A program made the position numbers and the translations under genes. Positions 1-11,227 of a DNA stretch of 64,000 nucleotides are shown in pieces (position 1 is the first letter of the stretch; each line of letters opens with the position of its first letter). Source of the stretch: Schizophyllum amplum (taxonomy: Eukaryota > Basidiomycota > Agaricomycetes > Agaricales > Schizophyllaceae); NCBI GenBank assembly GCA_007026445.1, contig VDMD01000010.1, positions 744,001 to 808,000 of the forward strand, read 5' to 3'. The notes beneath the pieces are model-generated. The model saw nothing but the letters and a program-made list of their open reading frames with translations. It was not told the DNA's origin and ran no database searches.

Positions 1-1196
1 CGGGAGCTCTGTTCAGCATCGCCGTCTTCAAGTTTGGTGCGTCCGGAAGGTTTGGCTGATTTATTTTTCGAGGTTTCCTTAGTACGTTATACAGTTAACT
101 CTCAGACCCACCAGTCTGATCTCAAATCATCCAGCCTGCCGCGTGTCGTCGCCGTCGCTCGCCCTCCACCTTGTTGTTGCCGCGGACCGCGGTGTGACCA
201 TTGGCACTCGTCGAGCAGACCGAGTCCGAATCGTCGCCATTGCTCAAGACGGGCTAACTTGAAGGAGATTTCGACCTCTGACGAGTCACGACTGACGGTG
301 CCGTTGAATATATACATTCACCTCACTAGTAAATGTACACGTAGTCCTAGTCAATGGATTCCAAAATGCATATTTTTTTCCAACAATTCCTGACTCATTC
401 GAGCAACCAGAGGGAGCGAGCGCGTTGACGGCCCACACGCTCCGGCGGCTGAGGCCACGTGTTTCCTGATTGCCCGAACTTTGATGGTGATCGTGTAGTA
501 GCTGTAGTAGCTGTAGCGCTACTACAGCGTGCTACTGTAGAAGGGCCCTGGTACGTAGCAGTACATAGCAGGACTTAAACTACTGATCTACAAGCCCTAT
601 ACAGACTACATAGGACTACGTAGTATGTATGCATTTTCCAGATGAGGTGAGCATAAGTATGCTTCGCCGTTTGACGAGTCACGACTCCCGATCGGAGATG
701 ATGTACGGTGTACCGCACCGTCGAGGACGTTGAGTGAGCTATAATAACCACTCGACCGTCAAGTTGCAACACGGGCTCAAGATGCTCATGGGCACCGACC
801 ACAACGGGACGAATTCGACTAAATCATGGACACGTTTATGGTTTACCATAGCTGCAGACCAGATCATCAGTGGCATTCCAGCAGAGTTCGGATTCGAACT
901 TCGCTGAGGCCTTGCAGCTTGTCAAAATTTATAAAATGAAGTAGTTGTCACCATCAAGCGACTTCAGAGAGATTTCATGACATAAATTCGTTTGCGCACT
1001 GCGCAGACAGCGACGGGCGAGACGAGCAGGGAGTTCAAGTAGGCGAGACGCAGCGGCGGCGAGCGCACAGGGTTGGCTTTCGGACCGAGGATCCGCCCGG
1101 ATATCGCTACATAAAAGGGAAGTTAAAGCGTGGAAAACGTCAGGTGACATCAAATGCGGGCACTCCTATAATCAGGGCGTGATTTGAAGCAGACTA
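1..1196. other. No supported gene
   Basis: No reading frame here has recognisable motifs or convincing splice structure. The stretch around 490-560 holds short runs of GTAGTAGC-type triplets that can fold on themselves. A short phrase near 1130-1160 vaguely resembles the subterminal part of element Y (29026-30065), too weakly to call homology. Confidence 0.5.
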
Positions 1197-1312
1197 GCTA
1201 ACAGTACCTTAGTCTTACGCGTCCTGCGCATCCTTAGGTACAAATAGAGTCTTTACCCTCACTGCAGGAAGACTGAGGTCTTACGCGTCCTGCGCATCCT
1301 TAGCTTGTGAAA
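1197..1312 (+). repeat. Copia-D LTR fragment
   Basis: About 115 bases match the 3' third of the LTRs at 5196-5529 and 56332-56665, including the two copies of the CCTCACTGCAGGAAGACTGAG-type hairpin region. The 5' part of the LTR is missing and no primer site follows, so this is a truncated relic of a separate insertion. Confidence 0.8.
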
Positions 1313-2317
1313 TTTCTATACCATGCTGGAGCTCACCCTATCTATGAATGGTGTTGCTGGGGCAGCGTTGTCCCAAGATCGTGCGTGGCCTTGCCATGCC
1401 ATTTTTCATGCACTGACTTTCCGCAGTACGCAACTATAGCGAGTCACTGGTTGTGCTCTACCCGTCTGGCCTTCTCAAGCACGTCATTGTGCTCTACCCC
1501 GCCATTGCCCTTCAAGGTGGAGGCTCTACAGTTGCACTATGCTAATATGCACGTGCGCCTCGAGAACAAGAGCAGCGGGATAGAATCAATAGACACACAC
1601 ACCAACCCCTAATACACACAATAACTGTCTTGTCAAGCTCTTGTGCCCTGTGAGGAGCTGCGAGTTGCGACTTGTATTGCTAAGGGAGAATCGAATAGAA
1701 CTAGCACGCCTATAGGTACTGGATAGGCTTCGACAGCAAGTGGTTCACTTCTGTCTAAGTCTGACTGGGAAATTCTTATGTCGCAAAAGCGGAGCACGCC
1801 TTAGTCACACGAGTTTTGGGTTGCTGCTCAAAAGAGCTGCTGGGTTTATTCTGTCTCGATAAGAGGCAGTAGGAAAACTAATAGTACGATGGTTTCGTCC
1901 CAAAAGTCGTCCCCCGTCCCCTCGTACGCCAGGCCTTATATAGTTAGCGGGCCTACACCTGTGAGTCACTGTCTTCCGCGCCACGCCGCGCTTTACTATG
2001 CATTTCTTGCGTAAGTTCGGCATTCTCGGTTGTTCTATACGGTTGTCTTCCGTCTCTCCATGCGGTATTTATGGTCCAGAGTGGCCCTAAAGCCCTGCCA
2101 GAGACGGCACAGTGTTTGTTCCAGTTGGATTCGGGGAAGATCTCCCCAAAGATACGACTTTGAGGGTTCCCTAGGGCTTGTTTACAGCCGGGAGGCTGTG
2201 CCATAGCCGCTATCCTCCCAGTAATAGACCTCCCGCGGCGAAGCATCAGCTTCCGACTCGGTGTCTCGGGTATTGGCCATAAAGTCGAACCGTGGGAACT
2301 GACCCGGCGAGTGCCGC
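1313..2317. other. No supported gene
   Basis: No confident gene. A minus-strand open frame of 97 codons at 1953-2246 has no recognised motif. Nothing else in this stretch stands out. Confidence 0.4.
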
Positions 2318-2852
2318 CAAGGGGGGGTGCGGAATTTTATTAATTTACCGGGGGTCTACTTCTGTGCTAAGCCCTTCTGGACCCCTACCTACCTATACAC
2401 GTCATCAGGCACAAATCACGTGATAGGTTCCATGTGGCCTGCCGGTGGCTATACATGCATATTTGGATGAATATCTGACTATCTTATGAACAGAAAGTGG
2501 TGCTCTGAGTCTGAGTATTGTTTTGGATCTGAACAGTTAGCAATATATCAACAAAATAAATAATCCAAGGCCAGGCGAAAGTCATGTGATTTGTGACAAA
2601 CATCAACATATGCGTGACTTTTACACAATATGGGTTATAATTAGCTATTTGTGGGATGTTTTGCCCACAAATAGCTGGAAACAGCTGGATATAATAAGTC
2701 ATCCCCCTACTACAGTAGTTTGAAGTGTATTCATACCAATAATGGCAGTAAATTGAATATTTTAAGTGAGGGTCACTTCCGGCTTAAGGGCTGGAGGGGG
2801 ACCCCTACCTACCATACCCCCGGTGCCGGATTAAAATTCCGCACCCCCCTTG
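2318..2852. mobile_element. hAT-like miniature element (535 bp)
   Basis: The ends are inverted repeats beginning CAAGGGGGG and sharing the GTGCGGAATTTTA block (left about 2318-2342, right about 2831-2852). They are flanked by an identical 8-bp target duplication AGTGCCGC at 2310-2317 and 2853-2860. An 8-bp duplication with CA-starting repeats is the hAT signature. There is no transposase frame inside, so the element is non-autonomous. Confidence 0.8.
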
Positions 2853-3585
2853 AGTGCCGCGCATTGTCAACCCCGGCGTTGCTTGTACCGCGAGACCTTA
2901 GCTCGTCCTTGCTCATACTAACTAGTTCTATCTGGCTTCTGTGCATGCTTTTGGGCTGTCATTGATATCGGTCCCCCTGTTCTTCTTGCTAGACAGGTCT
3001 AATGAACGCGGCGAGTATGCGACTTAAGGCGAGATCTTCGATGTTCATTGGTAAGGAAAACCCTGGTGGGCCTCCGGACTCGTAGGATGTGTCCCTAGAT
3101 GGTGCGGAGTTGGTGACTGCCGTCCGCTGAGGCCTCGCTACTATCCTTATTATTTTGTCTCTAAGTCGGTCTCTCCGTGAACACAGTACTCGCTATGAGT
3201 CTGAACGTCGCTCGGGTTCTTCCCGATGGGTAGCTGCCTTCTTAGGCTTATTGCTCATTATGCCGCAAAACTAGCCCGTAATTATAGACGGCGTATTATC
3301 TCCCCCACACCAAATCTTGACCGTCCTCGGTCACTCGCTCAATGAGCCGTTCGTGTTTTTACCCTCATTTGGTTTCATGGTCTCACAGGTGCCTTCTCGA
3401 AGGGATAGTTCAAGTTTTTAATGGTTGTTGTTGTTCCGGGAACGCACACACGTCGGTTCGATTTCCTAATACAGAGAAGTTTGAACACCCCAACATGCCG
3501 TCACGTGGCCGGTCCGTCACGCCCGCGTACGTACTTGAACGCCGCGTGCTTCTGCAAGCCTAAATTTTCGCTCCGTCCTTTCACC
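2853..3585. other. No supported gene
   Basis: Short plus-strand open frames around 3342-3648 overlap in different phases and may be exon debris of the reading frame that starts at 3586. I see no domain and no clear boundary. Confidence 0.35.
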
Positions 3586-4445
3586 ATGACTGCTCGTAAG
3601 TGGTTTACTGGTTCTGTTGCCCCTACTAACGTACGCTTGTCTGCGTAGCTCGCCTTGAGTGTTCAATTAGCGAATCGGCACACCGGATGTCGCGGATAGG
3701 CGCTAAGACCTTCAGCAACAAGATCTTGACCATCAACACACGATTCCTCGTGGTGCTGATGGATCAGAAGCCTACTCCGGACAACCTGGTTCGAATGCTG
3801 CGCAAGCACCCCGGCCTACCGCTCAAGATTCGTTCTATCTTGGTACGGTTCTACTTTTTTTCGTTGTTCTATTACTCTGCTCATATCTGGATCAGCACGG
3901 TCTAGCCGATGCTTTCTATGAGGAGTTAACGGACTCCGGCCCGCGCGACGAACCCCCAGAGATCGTCCGTGCATGCCTCTTCTTTTTCTACGATATTTTG
4001 TGCATTGCCAGACCGGGCGCTAAGTGGTACTCGAGTCGAGTAATTCCTCGCCCATCGTGTGTTGCCATCTCTTGGTTTTCCTTGCCCCTCCTTTCCTAAC
4101 CCCTGTCATAGGCAGACTTTCAACCCTGTAGGGCTCAATATTCCGATGCCCGACAAGATGGATGAGTCCCTCAGTCCTGAGGATCACATTATTGTGGCTA
4201 ACAAGGCACTGGTGAGTCGTTCTGTCTCCTTTCGAGGTTTGTTTCTGACAGGTTTTTGCTAGCGCAAAAACCTCCCTCGGCACAAGAGCCACTATGTCCT
4301 TGACTCCACCCTGGTAGCGCTTGCGCGATTGTATGGCGTCAAGAACTTCGAGTTGAAGCCTTGCGGGCCCGCCACAGAGGCCGAACTTGTAGGAGCCCTG
4401 TATGTACAGGCTCAGACATTTACTCTCGAGGCACGCTCGCCTTGA
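3586..4445 (+). pseudogene. Decayed multi-exon gene of unknown function
   Basis: A chain of exons can be read with GT-AG introns at about 3843-3895, 3969-4011, 4035-4115 and 4212-4262, ending in TGA at 4443-4445. The last two exons encode a soluble-looking segment with the phrases LNIPMPDKMDE, SPEDHIIVANKAL and HYVLDSTLVALARLYGV. Further upstream, GAKTFSNKIL and DQKPTPDNLVRML lie in frame, but the join to the ATG at 3586 needs an extra intron or an indel near 3631-3660. I do not recognise the family. The phase-preserving introns argue that it was once a real gene. The imperfect 5' end suggests decay. It could be a second gene of an old transposon rather than a host gene. Confidence 0.35.
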
Positions 4446-5074
4446 TACACCCATACATATTTTTCCGGATTTTGACGTATATACGCTCTAGATTAGATTA
4501 GATTACAGCGCGGGCCTAGCCGGCCTTCCGCATATGGAAATTACACCTTTTTCACCCTCACACCCATTGTCTCGCCTTAGACAGCCTCACCGTAGCCGCT
4601 TAACGGTACGGCACGAGGCCATAGGCGACGGGTGTCCCCTAGAGGGCTCTCTCGACTTCCCCGAGTCTGGTCGAGGCTCCCCGCTTCGACACGACGCGGA
4701 ACGCGTTGGACACGTGCCCTACGCGTGCCACATTCTCGGGCGCGTCTACGAGCCGCTGCTGAGTCGCCAAAGGGCGACCACTCAGTGTCGACCCCACTCA
4801 ACTGGTGTGATCCCCCAATCGGAGCGAACGGGTCTCCACAGAACTGGCTGCTGGCGGTCGGAACGCGCAGGCTAAGCGCCGTCGGGCAGCTTCTCCTTTG
4901 CCTAGTGCTTTGCCGGTACGTATTCCGATTCTATCTCGCTTCTTACTAGCTTATCCTTTTTTCTTCCAGCCTCCTGCTAAGCGTGCCAAGCAGCCGCGTG
5001 TCCGTTCGACACGCGGCTCTACGCCTTTGGAACGCGCCGGGCGCACTTCAACACGCGGCCGAGCACCTGAGCAG
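4446..5074 (+). other. Possible exon remnants, no gene assigned
   Basis: A 54-bp intron-like segment (GTACGT at about 4917 to CTTCCAG at about 4970) separates two basic stretches, one ending NAQAKRRRAASPLPSALP and one starting PPAKRAKQPRV. This could be the tail of a nuclear basic protein. No start, stop or family can be assigned. Confidence 0.25.
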
Positions 5075-5195
5075 TGCGTGGTGACTTGGTATCCTACCGA
5101 CAAGATGGTGGCAGACATATTTACCAAGCCCTTCCTCACGAGAAGCATCTCAAGTTCTGCTTGGGCATGGGCTTACGGCCAGGCTCGAGTGGGAG
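5075..5195 (+). pseudogene. Copia-D pol 3' end (RNase H tail)
   Basis: The translated stretch contains YPTDKMVADIFTKP, the conserved closing motif of Ty1/copia RNase H. After one frameshift the usual KHLKFCLGMGL tail follows, with the purine-rich GAGTGGGAG immediately before the LTR at 5196. Everything 5' of about 5075 is missing, so only the last about 120 bases of this pol gene remain here. Confidence 0.75.
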
Positions 5196-5529
5196 TGTCA
5201 AAAGTGGTGGGTAGGCGGACGAGCCTGCCTTCAGCCCAACGCACCGTGTCACGTCACATGGTGCATCTAAGTACCTTGCACCGTTACAATTCCCGATTAG
5301 GGAATTCTAACGCTTACTTTTATAGGGGCTCTGCCCTTTTCCGCCCCTCAGTCTTTACCCTCACTGCAGGAAGACTGAGGGTGCGTCTTACGCTACATTT
5401 ACTTTATCCTCAGCTAACAGTACCTTAGTCTTACGCGTCCTGCGCATCCTTAGGTACGAATATCAGTCTTTACCCTCACTGCAGGAAGACTGAGGTCTTA
5501 CGCGTCCTGCGCATCCTTAGCTCGTGAAA
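5196..5529 (+). repeat. Copia-D 3' LTR (334 bp)
   Basis: It begins TGTCAAAAGTGG and has the same 334-bp length as the copy at 56332-56665, with about five differences seen by eye. It contains two similar hairpins built from AGTCTTTACCCTCACTGCAG and GGAAGACT. It follows a copia pol end and is followed by GAGAC (5530-5534), the same 5 bp that precede the LTR at 56332. This is therefore the right-hand LTR of an element that inserted in Gypsy-E. Confidence 0.85.
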
Positions 5530-6129
5530 GAGACGCTCTATCACAATCTGGTGACTTCGCGAGCGTGGAGGTACGCAGGAAACTCAAGGATAAAATTAAG
5601 AAATGGGCGAAACATTACGAAGTGCACCGGGGTCGATTATACAGAAAAGACGAGAATGATCAGCGATTTCTACTCTGGGTGCCGCCGGAAAAACGGATGG
5701 AAATGATGAAGCAGGCGCACAATAGTTTGGGGCACCGAGGTGCCTGGGCTACGGGTAGCCAGCTCCTGCTCTGTTTTTGGTGGAAGGACCTGCGAGAAGA
5801 TGTTGACTGGTTTGTAAGAACATGCCATTGGTGTCAAGAACGGCTGAAGACAATTGTGCGAATCGCACCAGTAATCACCTTCACACCGGCCCTGTTCCAG
5901 GTCGTACATATAGATACCATGCATATGACCCCAGCCTCTAATGGGCGGAAATACATTATACATGCGAGGGACTCTCTGTCGGCTTGGGTAGAAGGGCGGG
6001 CACTCTCAAAAGAATCAGGGGAGCAAGTTGCGAAGTTCATACTTGAAGAAATCATCTGCCGTTGGGGCTGTCCGTCTGAACTTGTCACAGACAATGGACC
6101 ACCCATCCTCGCGGGTGTTTCCTGGATTA

Positions 6130-6710
6130 TTGCCGTTTGCAGAAAAGTTTGCGCGACCGCTTTGACACGGTTCCCGCGCGTTCCGGGGAGCGTCGGACTT
6201 GTGCAGGCCATAGCGCCTGTAATACTTAGCGTAAAATCATGAATTATATATCGTCTGAATCGTCTCAATGATCTGCATTGCGCCGTGGTACTTACAAAGC
6301 GATCCGACGAGATACGCGAATCAGGCTTGGTGGGGGCCTCTCGCGGCACTGTGCAGGGCATAGCAAGGGAACCAGGGCACATATGACCAAAAGAAAACTT
6401 GGTATGTGTAGCTGTAACTGTACTGTATTGCGCCGTGTAGGCCGCGGAATTTTACGGCGTCGTCGTTTGACCGGGAGCAGCACCCTCTTGCACGCCGCTA
6501 TAGCGGAACTGTGCACGCTGTAGCATGGGACCCAGAGCACCTATCGCCTCCGAATAAAAACGTACATATAGCTACTTATGTAAGGTAATGCACTGTAGAA
6601 GAAATCAAGTCGTTTGACGCGTTCGTTGTGCCACGAGACGCGCTCTCATCCGCGCGATCGAGAACGCGTCGCGTTCGTATCTCCGGACCGTTTCTTGCTC
6701 TCAACCACCA
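6130..6710 (+). repeat. Left terminal inverted repeat of the Tc1 element (581 bp)
   Basis: Pairs with the reverse complement of 10647-11227 along its whole length with only a few mismatches (for example GTATCTCC against GTATTTCC). It ends at TCAACCACCA. The inner boundary of the partner repeat coincides with the transposase start codon, so the transposase promoter probably lies inside the repeat. Confidence 0.92.
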
Positions 6711-8103
6711 CCAACCACTTCCCCCAACACTACGCTTCTTTATAATACCCCCATAACTCTCCTTTACACCATATGCCCCTCACACAACGCAAAAATTCAC
6801 GCGGAAAAGGCGGAAAATCCGCGAAATCTCGCTCTTCGTCAGGCCAGCCGGCTCAGGAGTCGCAGGCGACAACGGCGGGCGTGCCCACGGTCCCGGGCAA
6901 GGAAAATCATGCCCCCCCGGTCCCCCGGCCCAAGCCCAAGCCCATCGTGAAGCACCAGAGCCAGCTCGACGATGGAGTGGACGATGCACCCCCTGTGTCA
7001 GACCCGATCGGAGACTCTGAGGCGGCGGAAACCCTGCTCGCCTTCAGTGGGCAGCCCTCCACTGAAGAGCAAGAGCCGGCCACCTCCTACGAGCCGGATT
7101 CGCCGCCTCTGCAGCCCCCACCAGCGGAAGACGACAACGAGCTTCCCGAGACCGTCGCTGTCTCCGAGACGCGTCCTGTCGTGGTCAGGCAGCCAAAGGC
7201 GCGAGCAGCAAGGGAGCCAGTCACCTTGGAGGATGATAGCGAGGATAGCGACCAGCCAGGTGCGTTCTGAATGTGCCTTTACCATGAATTGTGCTGACTT
7301 CATGCAGTAGACGATGACTTCGATGTCCCCGTTGAAGTTCCGTACGGCGAAGGGACACGCCGGGTCAAGGGCATCAGTACGAAGACGACATTCGATGAGT
7401 TCAACACCCTCATCTCCCACCGCATGAACATCCCCCTCAACAAGTGTGTCGGCTTCGGCTACGTTGCTTCGTGGCTTCCGAAGAACCCGAAGCCCAAGCC
7501 CAAGTCTCTTGAGGACGACGACGACTATACCTACATGGTCGAGGAGGTATATCAACATTGCAAGGACGCCTTGAAGAAGAGCAAGGGAAAGACCATCAAG
7601 CCCTTCGTCATCACCCTCGTCCGCATGAGCGAGGTTGCGGTATCGACGACGAAGGGTGACTCAAAGAAATCGAAGGTACATTTATATCTTTATATCCTTA
7701 CAAATCTAATACCATTGTCTAGAAGGGGAAGGGGAGGAGGGCACGTCCTGCTGATTCATCGGACAGTGAGTCTGACGTCGTCGAGAAATCGACTGAGTCG
7801 GAAACCAAACTCCTCCGCGAGATCGAGAGACGCCACGGCCACTGCGATGAGTGTGGCCAGGGTGTTGTCTGCGCCGTTGTAGACGGCGGGCGTCACTACA
7901 TCCTGACGCATAAGGACAAGGCGAGCTGGGTTGCCCTTTGCGTTCGTTGCTCTTATACTGGTTCTTTCTCGCATCTTCTGACTTTGTTCATAGATGAAGC
8001 ATTGCGCAACTGTGCAGACCATCCCTCTCGAGGAATTGGGTATTACCAGCAAGTCTGTCGAACTCCAAAGACAGACGAAGAAGAAGGCCACTGCCGCTGC
8101 AAC

Positions 8104-8927
8104 TAGGCAGTGGCAGGGGTGTAACCCCGGGTGTTGCCGTGCTGACCCCCACCCTGACCCCGGAGGGTTTCAACCCCTGGCGCGGGGTCAGGGTTTCCGC
8201 AGGGTTGGCAGGGGTTGGGGTCAACCCCAGGGTTTTCATTCATTTCTCATGATTTAGATCCTCTATTGTATATTTAAAATGCAGATATAGCACCTTCAAG
8301 ATAACATACAGGTTAATAATATCCAGATTGCTAAGTAACAGCACTTAAGTTACAAATAAATCTTGTATAACGTACGTCTCCGCACACTACAGGCGGACGG
8401 GAATATGTCGTTGGACATATTGTTAGTCATTTTTGTAACCATATATACTAAATTACTGCTGCAAAACTAAGTCAATATCGCATGTGAAGAATAATGTTTG
8501 TCTTCAGAGAAACATCAGGTTTGACCTCCGGACATATGTCACGTATCCCGGCCGTCAAAGGCTTCGGGATATCCGTGGTTATCGCTGACGTATGCCCGTG
8601 GGCGAAGATAAGATATCCCGAAGCCTTTGACGGCCGGGATACGTGACATATGTCCGGAGGTCAAACCTGATGTTTCTCTGAAGACAAACATTATTCTTCA
8701 CATGCGATATTGACTTAGTTTTGCAGCAGTAATTTAGTATATATGGTTACAAAAATGACTAACAGTATGTCCAACGACATATTCCCGTCCGCCTGTAGTG
8801 GCACCCACATCTGAGTCTGGGGTTTTTCCGGGGTGTCGGGGGGTTGGGCAACAGCAACCCGCACCCTGACCCCAGCGGGGTGGGGTGCGCAACCCTGCGG
8901 GGTTGCCCCAACCCCTGCCATTCCCTA
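8104..8927. mobile_element. Non-autonomous hAT element (824 bp)
   Basis: It begins TAGGCAGTGGCAGGGGT and ends ACCCCTGCCATTCCCTA, with matching inverted ends. It is flanked by an exact 8-bp duplication GCTGCAAC at 8096-8103 and 8928-8935. It carries subterminal GGGTT/AACCC-rich blocks and no transposase frame. It sits in the last exon of the passenger gene and interrupts it. Confidence 0.9.
8385..8800. repeat. Foldback: 189-bp arms around a 38-bp loop
   Basis: Bases 8385-8573 and 8612-8800 are nearly perfect reverse complements, with one mismatch seen (ATATTGTT against ATACTGTT). The spacer 8574-8611 is 38 bases. It lies wholly within the hAT element and has no clear target duplication of its own. 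It may be a captured foldback element or an internal head-to-head duplication. Confidence 0.9.
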
Positions 8928-9457
8928 GCTGCAACTGGCGCGTCTGCACCTGCTTCTGGACCATACGATGGAGTCTTAGCCGCTTTTCTTGGCAACCTCG
9001 CTGTTCAGGGAGCACTCGCCCATGGTGCCGTGCCCTCTCCAGTCGTTCCGCAGAAGCGATCTGTTGATGAGGAGGTCGTCGAGGTGGAAGATGTTCCGCT
9101 GGACATTTGGCTGAAGAGGTGCGAGGAACATCCAGTCCGATCGCGTGCAGGCATCAACTATACCGATTACGAACCTACTTTTCGCCTTCTTGGCTTCCGC
9201 ATGCTGAGCGATATTCACGGCTTTAGCGTGGAATTGCTTAGCAAAGAGGCAGGGATTTCTGTTGGATATGCGAAGCGGTTTGTTGATATGGCAGCCGAGG
9301 ATTGTGGAGGCTTGCACGGTAGCAAGCGGATCCGTTGGGTCTGATTCTTTTTGTGCTTTGCGTGTAACATACTATTTTCCTTTGTGTTCGTAATCTGACA
9401 TTCATTTGCCTTCCACTATATACTTTACTACCCTGGCCTGCAGTAATGATTTGGACT

Positions 9458-10647
9458 CTATATATACCCACAATGATGATAGTAGCCTTGTGCGTAATCT
9501 TCCGTTATCGAAAAAGCTGCTTCTATGAGATGAAGGTGAACATATGTATCATCCTCGCTAGGATCAAAGCGCGGGTTCCCCAGAATGCCATGGCGCTGTA
9601 CATATGCCTTGATAGCAGAGAAACATAGCTCTATCGGATTGTAGTCTGGCGAGTATGGTGGAAGGAACATGTACCGCATCCCGCTGGAAATGAAGTGAGA
9701 AAATACTAGTCGGCTGCTCGGAAGACATACCGGGAGGTGATAAGATCCAGAATGGCAGGATCTTTATGAATGCGACAGTTGTCCATGACGATGACAGAAT
9801 CCGGGTTGGGGTATGGCTGCATCTTATCCAACAGTCCATCGATGAAATCGTAGAATGTCTCGGAGGTGAACGACCCTTCCACAATTGATACATGGATGAT
9901 ACCGTCCAAGGATAGCGCAGGCAGGAGTGAATATCTGTAAGGACTTGTCAGTCCGGCCCATAATCTTGCAGTACAAGGTGAACCGTTTGCCGCGAACAAA
10001 GAAAATCTTCTTGTGTGCTCGCTGCCCCTTACGTGTCCATGCACGGCGTTGTGCTCCCGTACGCCTGTCGAAAGCACTCTCATCGACAAATATGGTCTGC
10101 CTGGCTGTATACCGTAGCCCATGATTATAGCGAAAGTCAGCGCGTTGTAGCTCATTACGCTCCATTGCACGTTTGTCAATCTTTAGATGGACAATGAGCT
10201 TCAACGTTCAACGCTGGCTGTAGGGCATCACAATCACCTTTTTCAAGCTATAGCCCTCGGTCATCAGGGTCCGAAGGATGGTGCTCTTGTCAACAAGCTT
10301 GCCCCGTCGCTCAATGAGGACATCCTGCATCTCAGCGAGATACATATCTGATCGCTTGCGTAGGCAGCCAAGCAGGAACTGTGAGGCCTCAGCATCAAGA
10401 TATGTGGTGACAAGCGGATACGCACATTGATATCCTGCCTGTTCAAGGCCCTCTTGGCCCCTCGGAAGTCCCTGATGACGGGCTTCTCTACAGTGTGGCG
10501 CTCACGATACTGGGCAAGAATCAGCTGAATTGTGCGCTTGCTAACACCGATGAGGTCTGATATGTCCTCTGTGGACATGTTCTTGACCTCATGCATGCGG
10601 ACAATAGTAAGCCGCAGGTCATCAGAGTAGCGCTTTCCACGAGCCAT
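9458..10647 (-). CDS. Tc1/mariner (IS630-like, DDE_3) transposase, 335 aa, five exons
   Basis: Exons are 10426-10647, 10238-10387, 9975-10180, 9731-9934 and 9458-9683. The introns (38, 57, 40 and 47 nt) all obey GT-AG and keep frame, giving 1,008 coding bases. The N-terminus is a helix-turn-helix region (RLTIVRMHE, EDISDLIGVSKRTIQLIL) that would bind the terminal repeats. The catalytic core has FVDESAFDRR (first Asp), VIVMDNCRIH (second Asp) and PPYSPDYNPIE (Glu), with 34 residues between second Asp and Glu: the DD34E pattern. The length is normal for the family (about 340 aa). No stop or frameshift is seen once introns are removed. The start was chosen as the first Met with a family-like sequence after it (MARGKRYSDD). 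It converges on the passenger gene, and its 5' leader is the 581-bp repeat. Confidence 0.9.
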
Positions 10648-11227
10648 GGTGGTTGAGAGCAAGAAACGGTCCGGAAATACGAACGCGACGCGTTCTCGAT
10701 CGCGCGGATGAGAGCGCGTCTCGTGGCACAACGAACGCGTCAAACGACTTGATTTCTTCTACAGTGCATTACCTTACATAAGTAGCTATATGTACGTTTT
10801 TATTCGGAGGCGATAGGTGCTCTGGGTCCCATGCTACAGCGTGCACAGTTCCGCTATAGCGGCGTGCAAGAGGGTGCTGCTCCCGGTCAAACGACGACGC
10901 CGTAAAATTCCGCGGCCTACACGGCGCAATACAGTACAGTTACAGCTACACATACCAAGTTTTCTTTTGGTCATATGTGCCCTGGTTCCCTTGCTATGCC
11001 CTGCACAGTGCCGCGAGAGGCCCCCACCAAGCCTGATTCGCGTATCTCGTCGGATCGCTTTGTAAGTACCACGGCGCAATGCAGATCATTGAGACAATTC
11101 AGACGATATATAATGCATGATTTTACGCTAAGTATTACAGGCGCTATGGCCTGCACAAGTCCGACGCTCCCCGGAACGCACGGGAACCGTGTCAAAGCGG
11201 TCGCGCAAACTTTTCTGCAAACGGCAA
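10647..11227 (-). repeat. Right terminal inverted repeat of the Tc1 element (581 bp)
   Basis: Mirror of 6130-6710. The transposase ATG occupies 10645-10647, at the inner edge of the repeat, so this repeat serves as the 5' leader of the transposase gene. Confidence 0.92.

Larger units (their letters stand above)
6773..9344 (+). pseudogene. Passenger gene of the Tc1 element, 530 aa, broken by a hAT insertion
   Basis: Four exons can be read: 6773-7259, 7308-7675, 7723-7941 and 7994-9344. Introns are 7260-7307, 7676-7722 and 7942-7993, all GT-AG. The last exon is interrupted by the hAT element at 8104-8927. Leaving that element and one 8-bp duplication out closes the frame to a 530-residue product. 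A TATA-like TTTATAATAC lies about 25 bases upstream of the ATG. The N-terminal third is basic then acidic and Pro/Ser-rich, so probably disordered. The middle (from about residue 163) is folded-looking with KTTFDEFNTLI and NKCVGFGYVASWLP. A CDECG pair and HYILTHKDKASWVAL follow at about residues 320-358. The C-terminus contains PLDIWLKRCEEHP and LLSKEAGISVGYAKRF, which may be a small helical DNA-binding unit. I do not recognise the family. It could be an accessory transposition protein or a captured gene. Confidence 0.7.
6130..11227. mobile_element. Two-gene Tc1/mariner element, 5,098 bp
   Basis: The ends are perfect TTGCCGTTTGCAG inverted repeats with a TA duplication at 6128-6129 and 11228-11229, as expected for Tc1/mariner. 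The inverted repeats are 581 bp each. Inside are two convergent genes: a plus-strand passenger gene (6773-9344) and a minus-strand transposase (9458-10647), separated by 113 bases. The transposase looks complete, so the element may be autonomous. At 5.1 kb with 581-bp repeats it is much larger than a typical 1.3-2.5-kb member of the superfamily. The passenger gene was later hit by a hAT element. Confidence 0.93.

Noticed and set aside
880..990. Possible tRNA from a GTTCGAATCC-like B box on the minus strand
   Set aside because: No A box at proper spacing and no cloverleaf arms.
1100..1175. A fragment of element Y near 1130
   Set aside because: Only about 20 of 26 bases resemble Y, with no inverted partner.
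5196..5529. Gypsy-E 5' LTR
   Set aside because: The LTR is preceded by a copia RNase H tail, its twin is followed by a copia-type primer site, and GAGAC flanks show it is an insertion into Gypsy-E.
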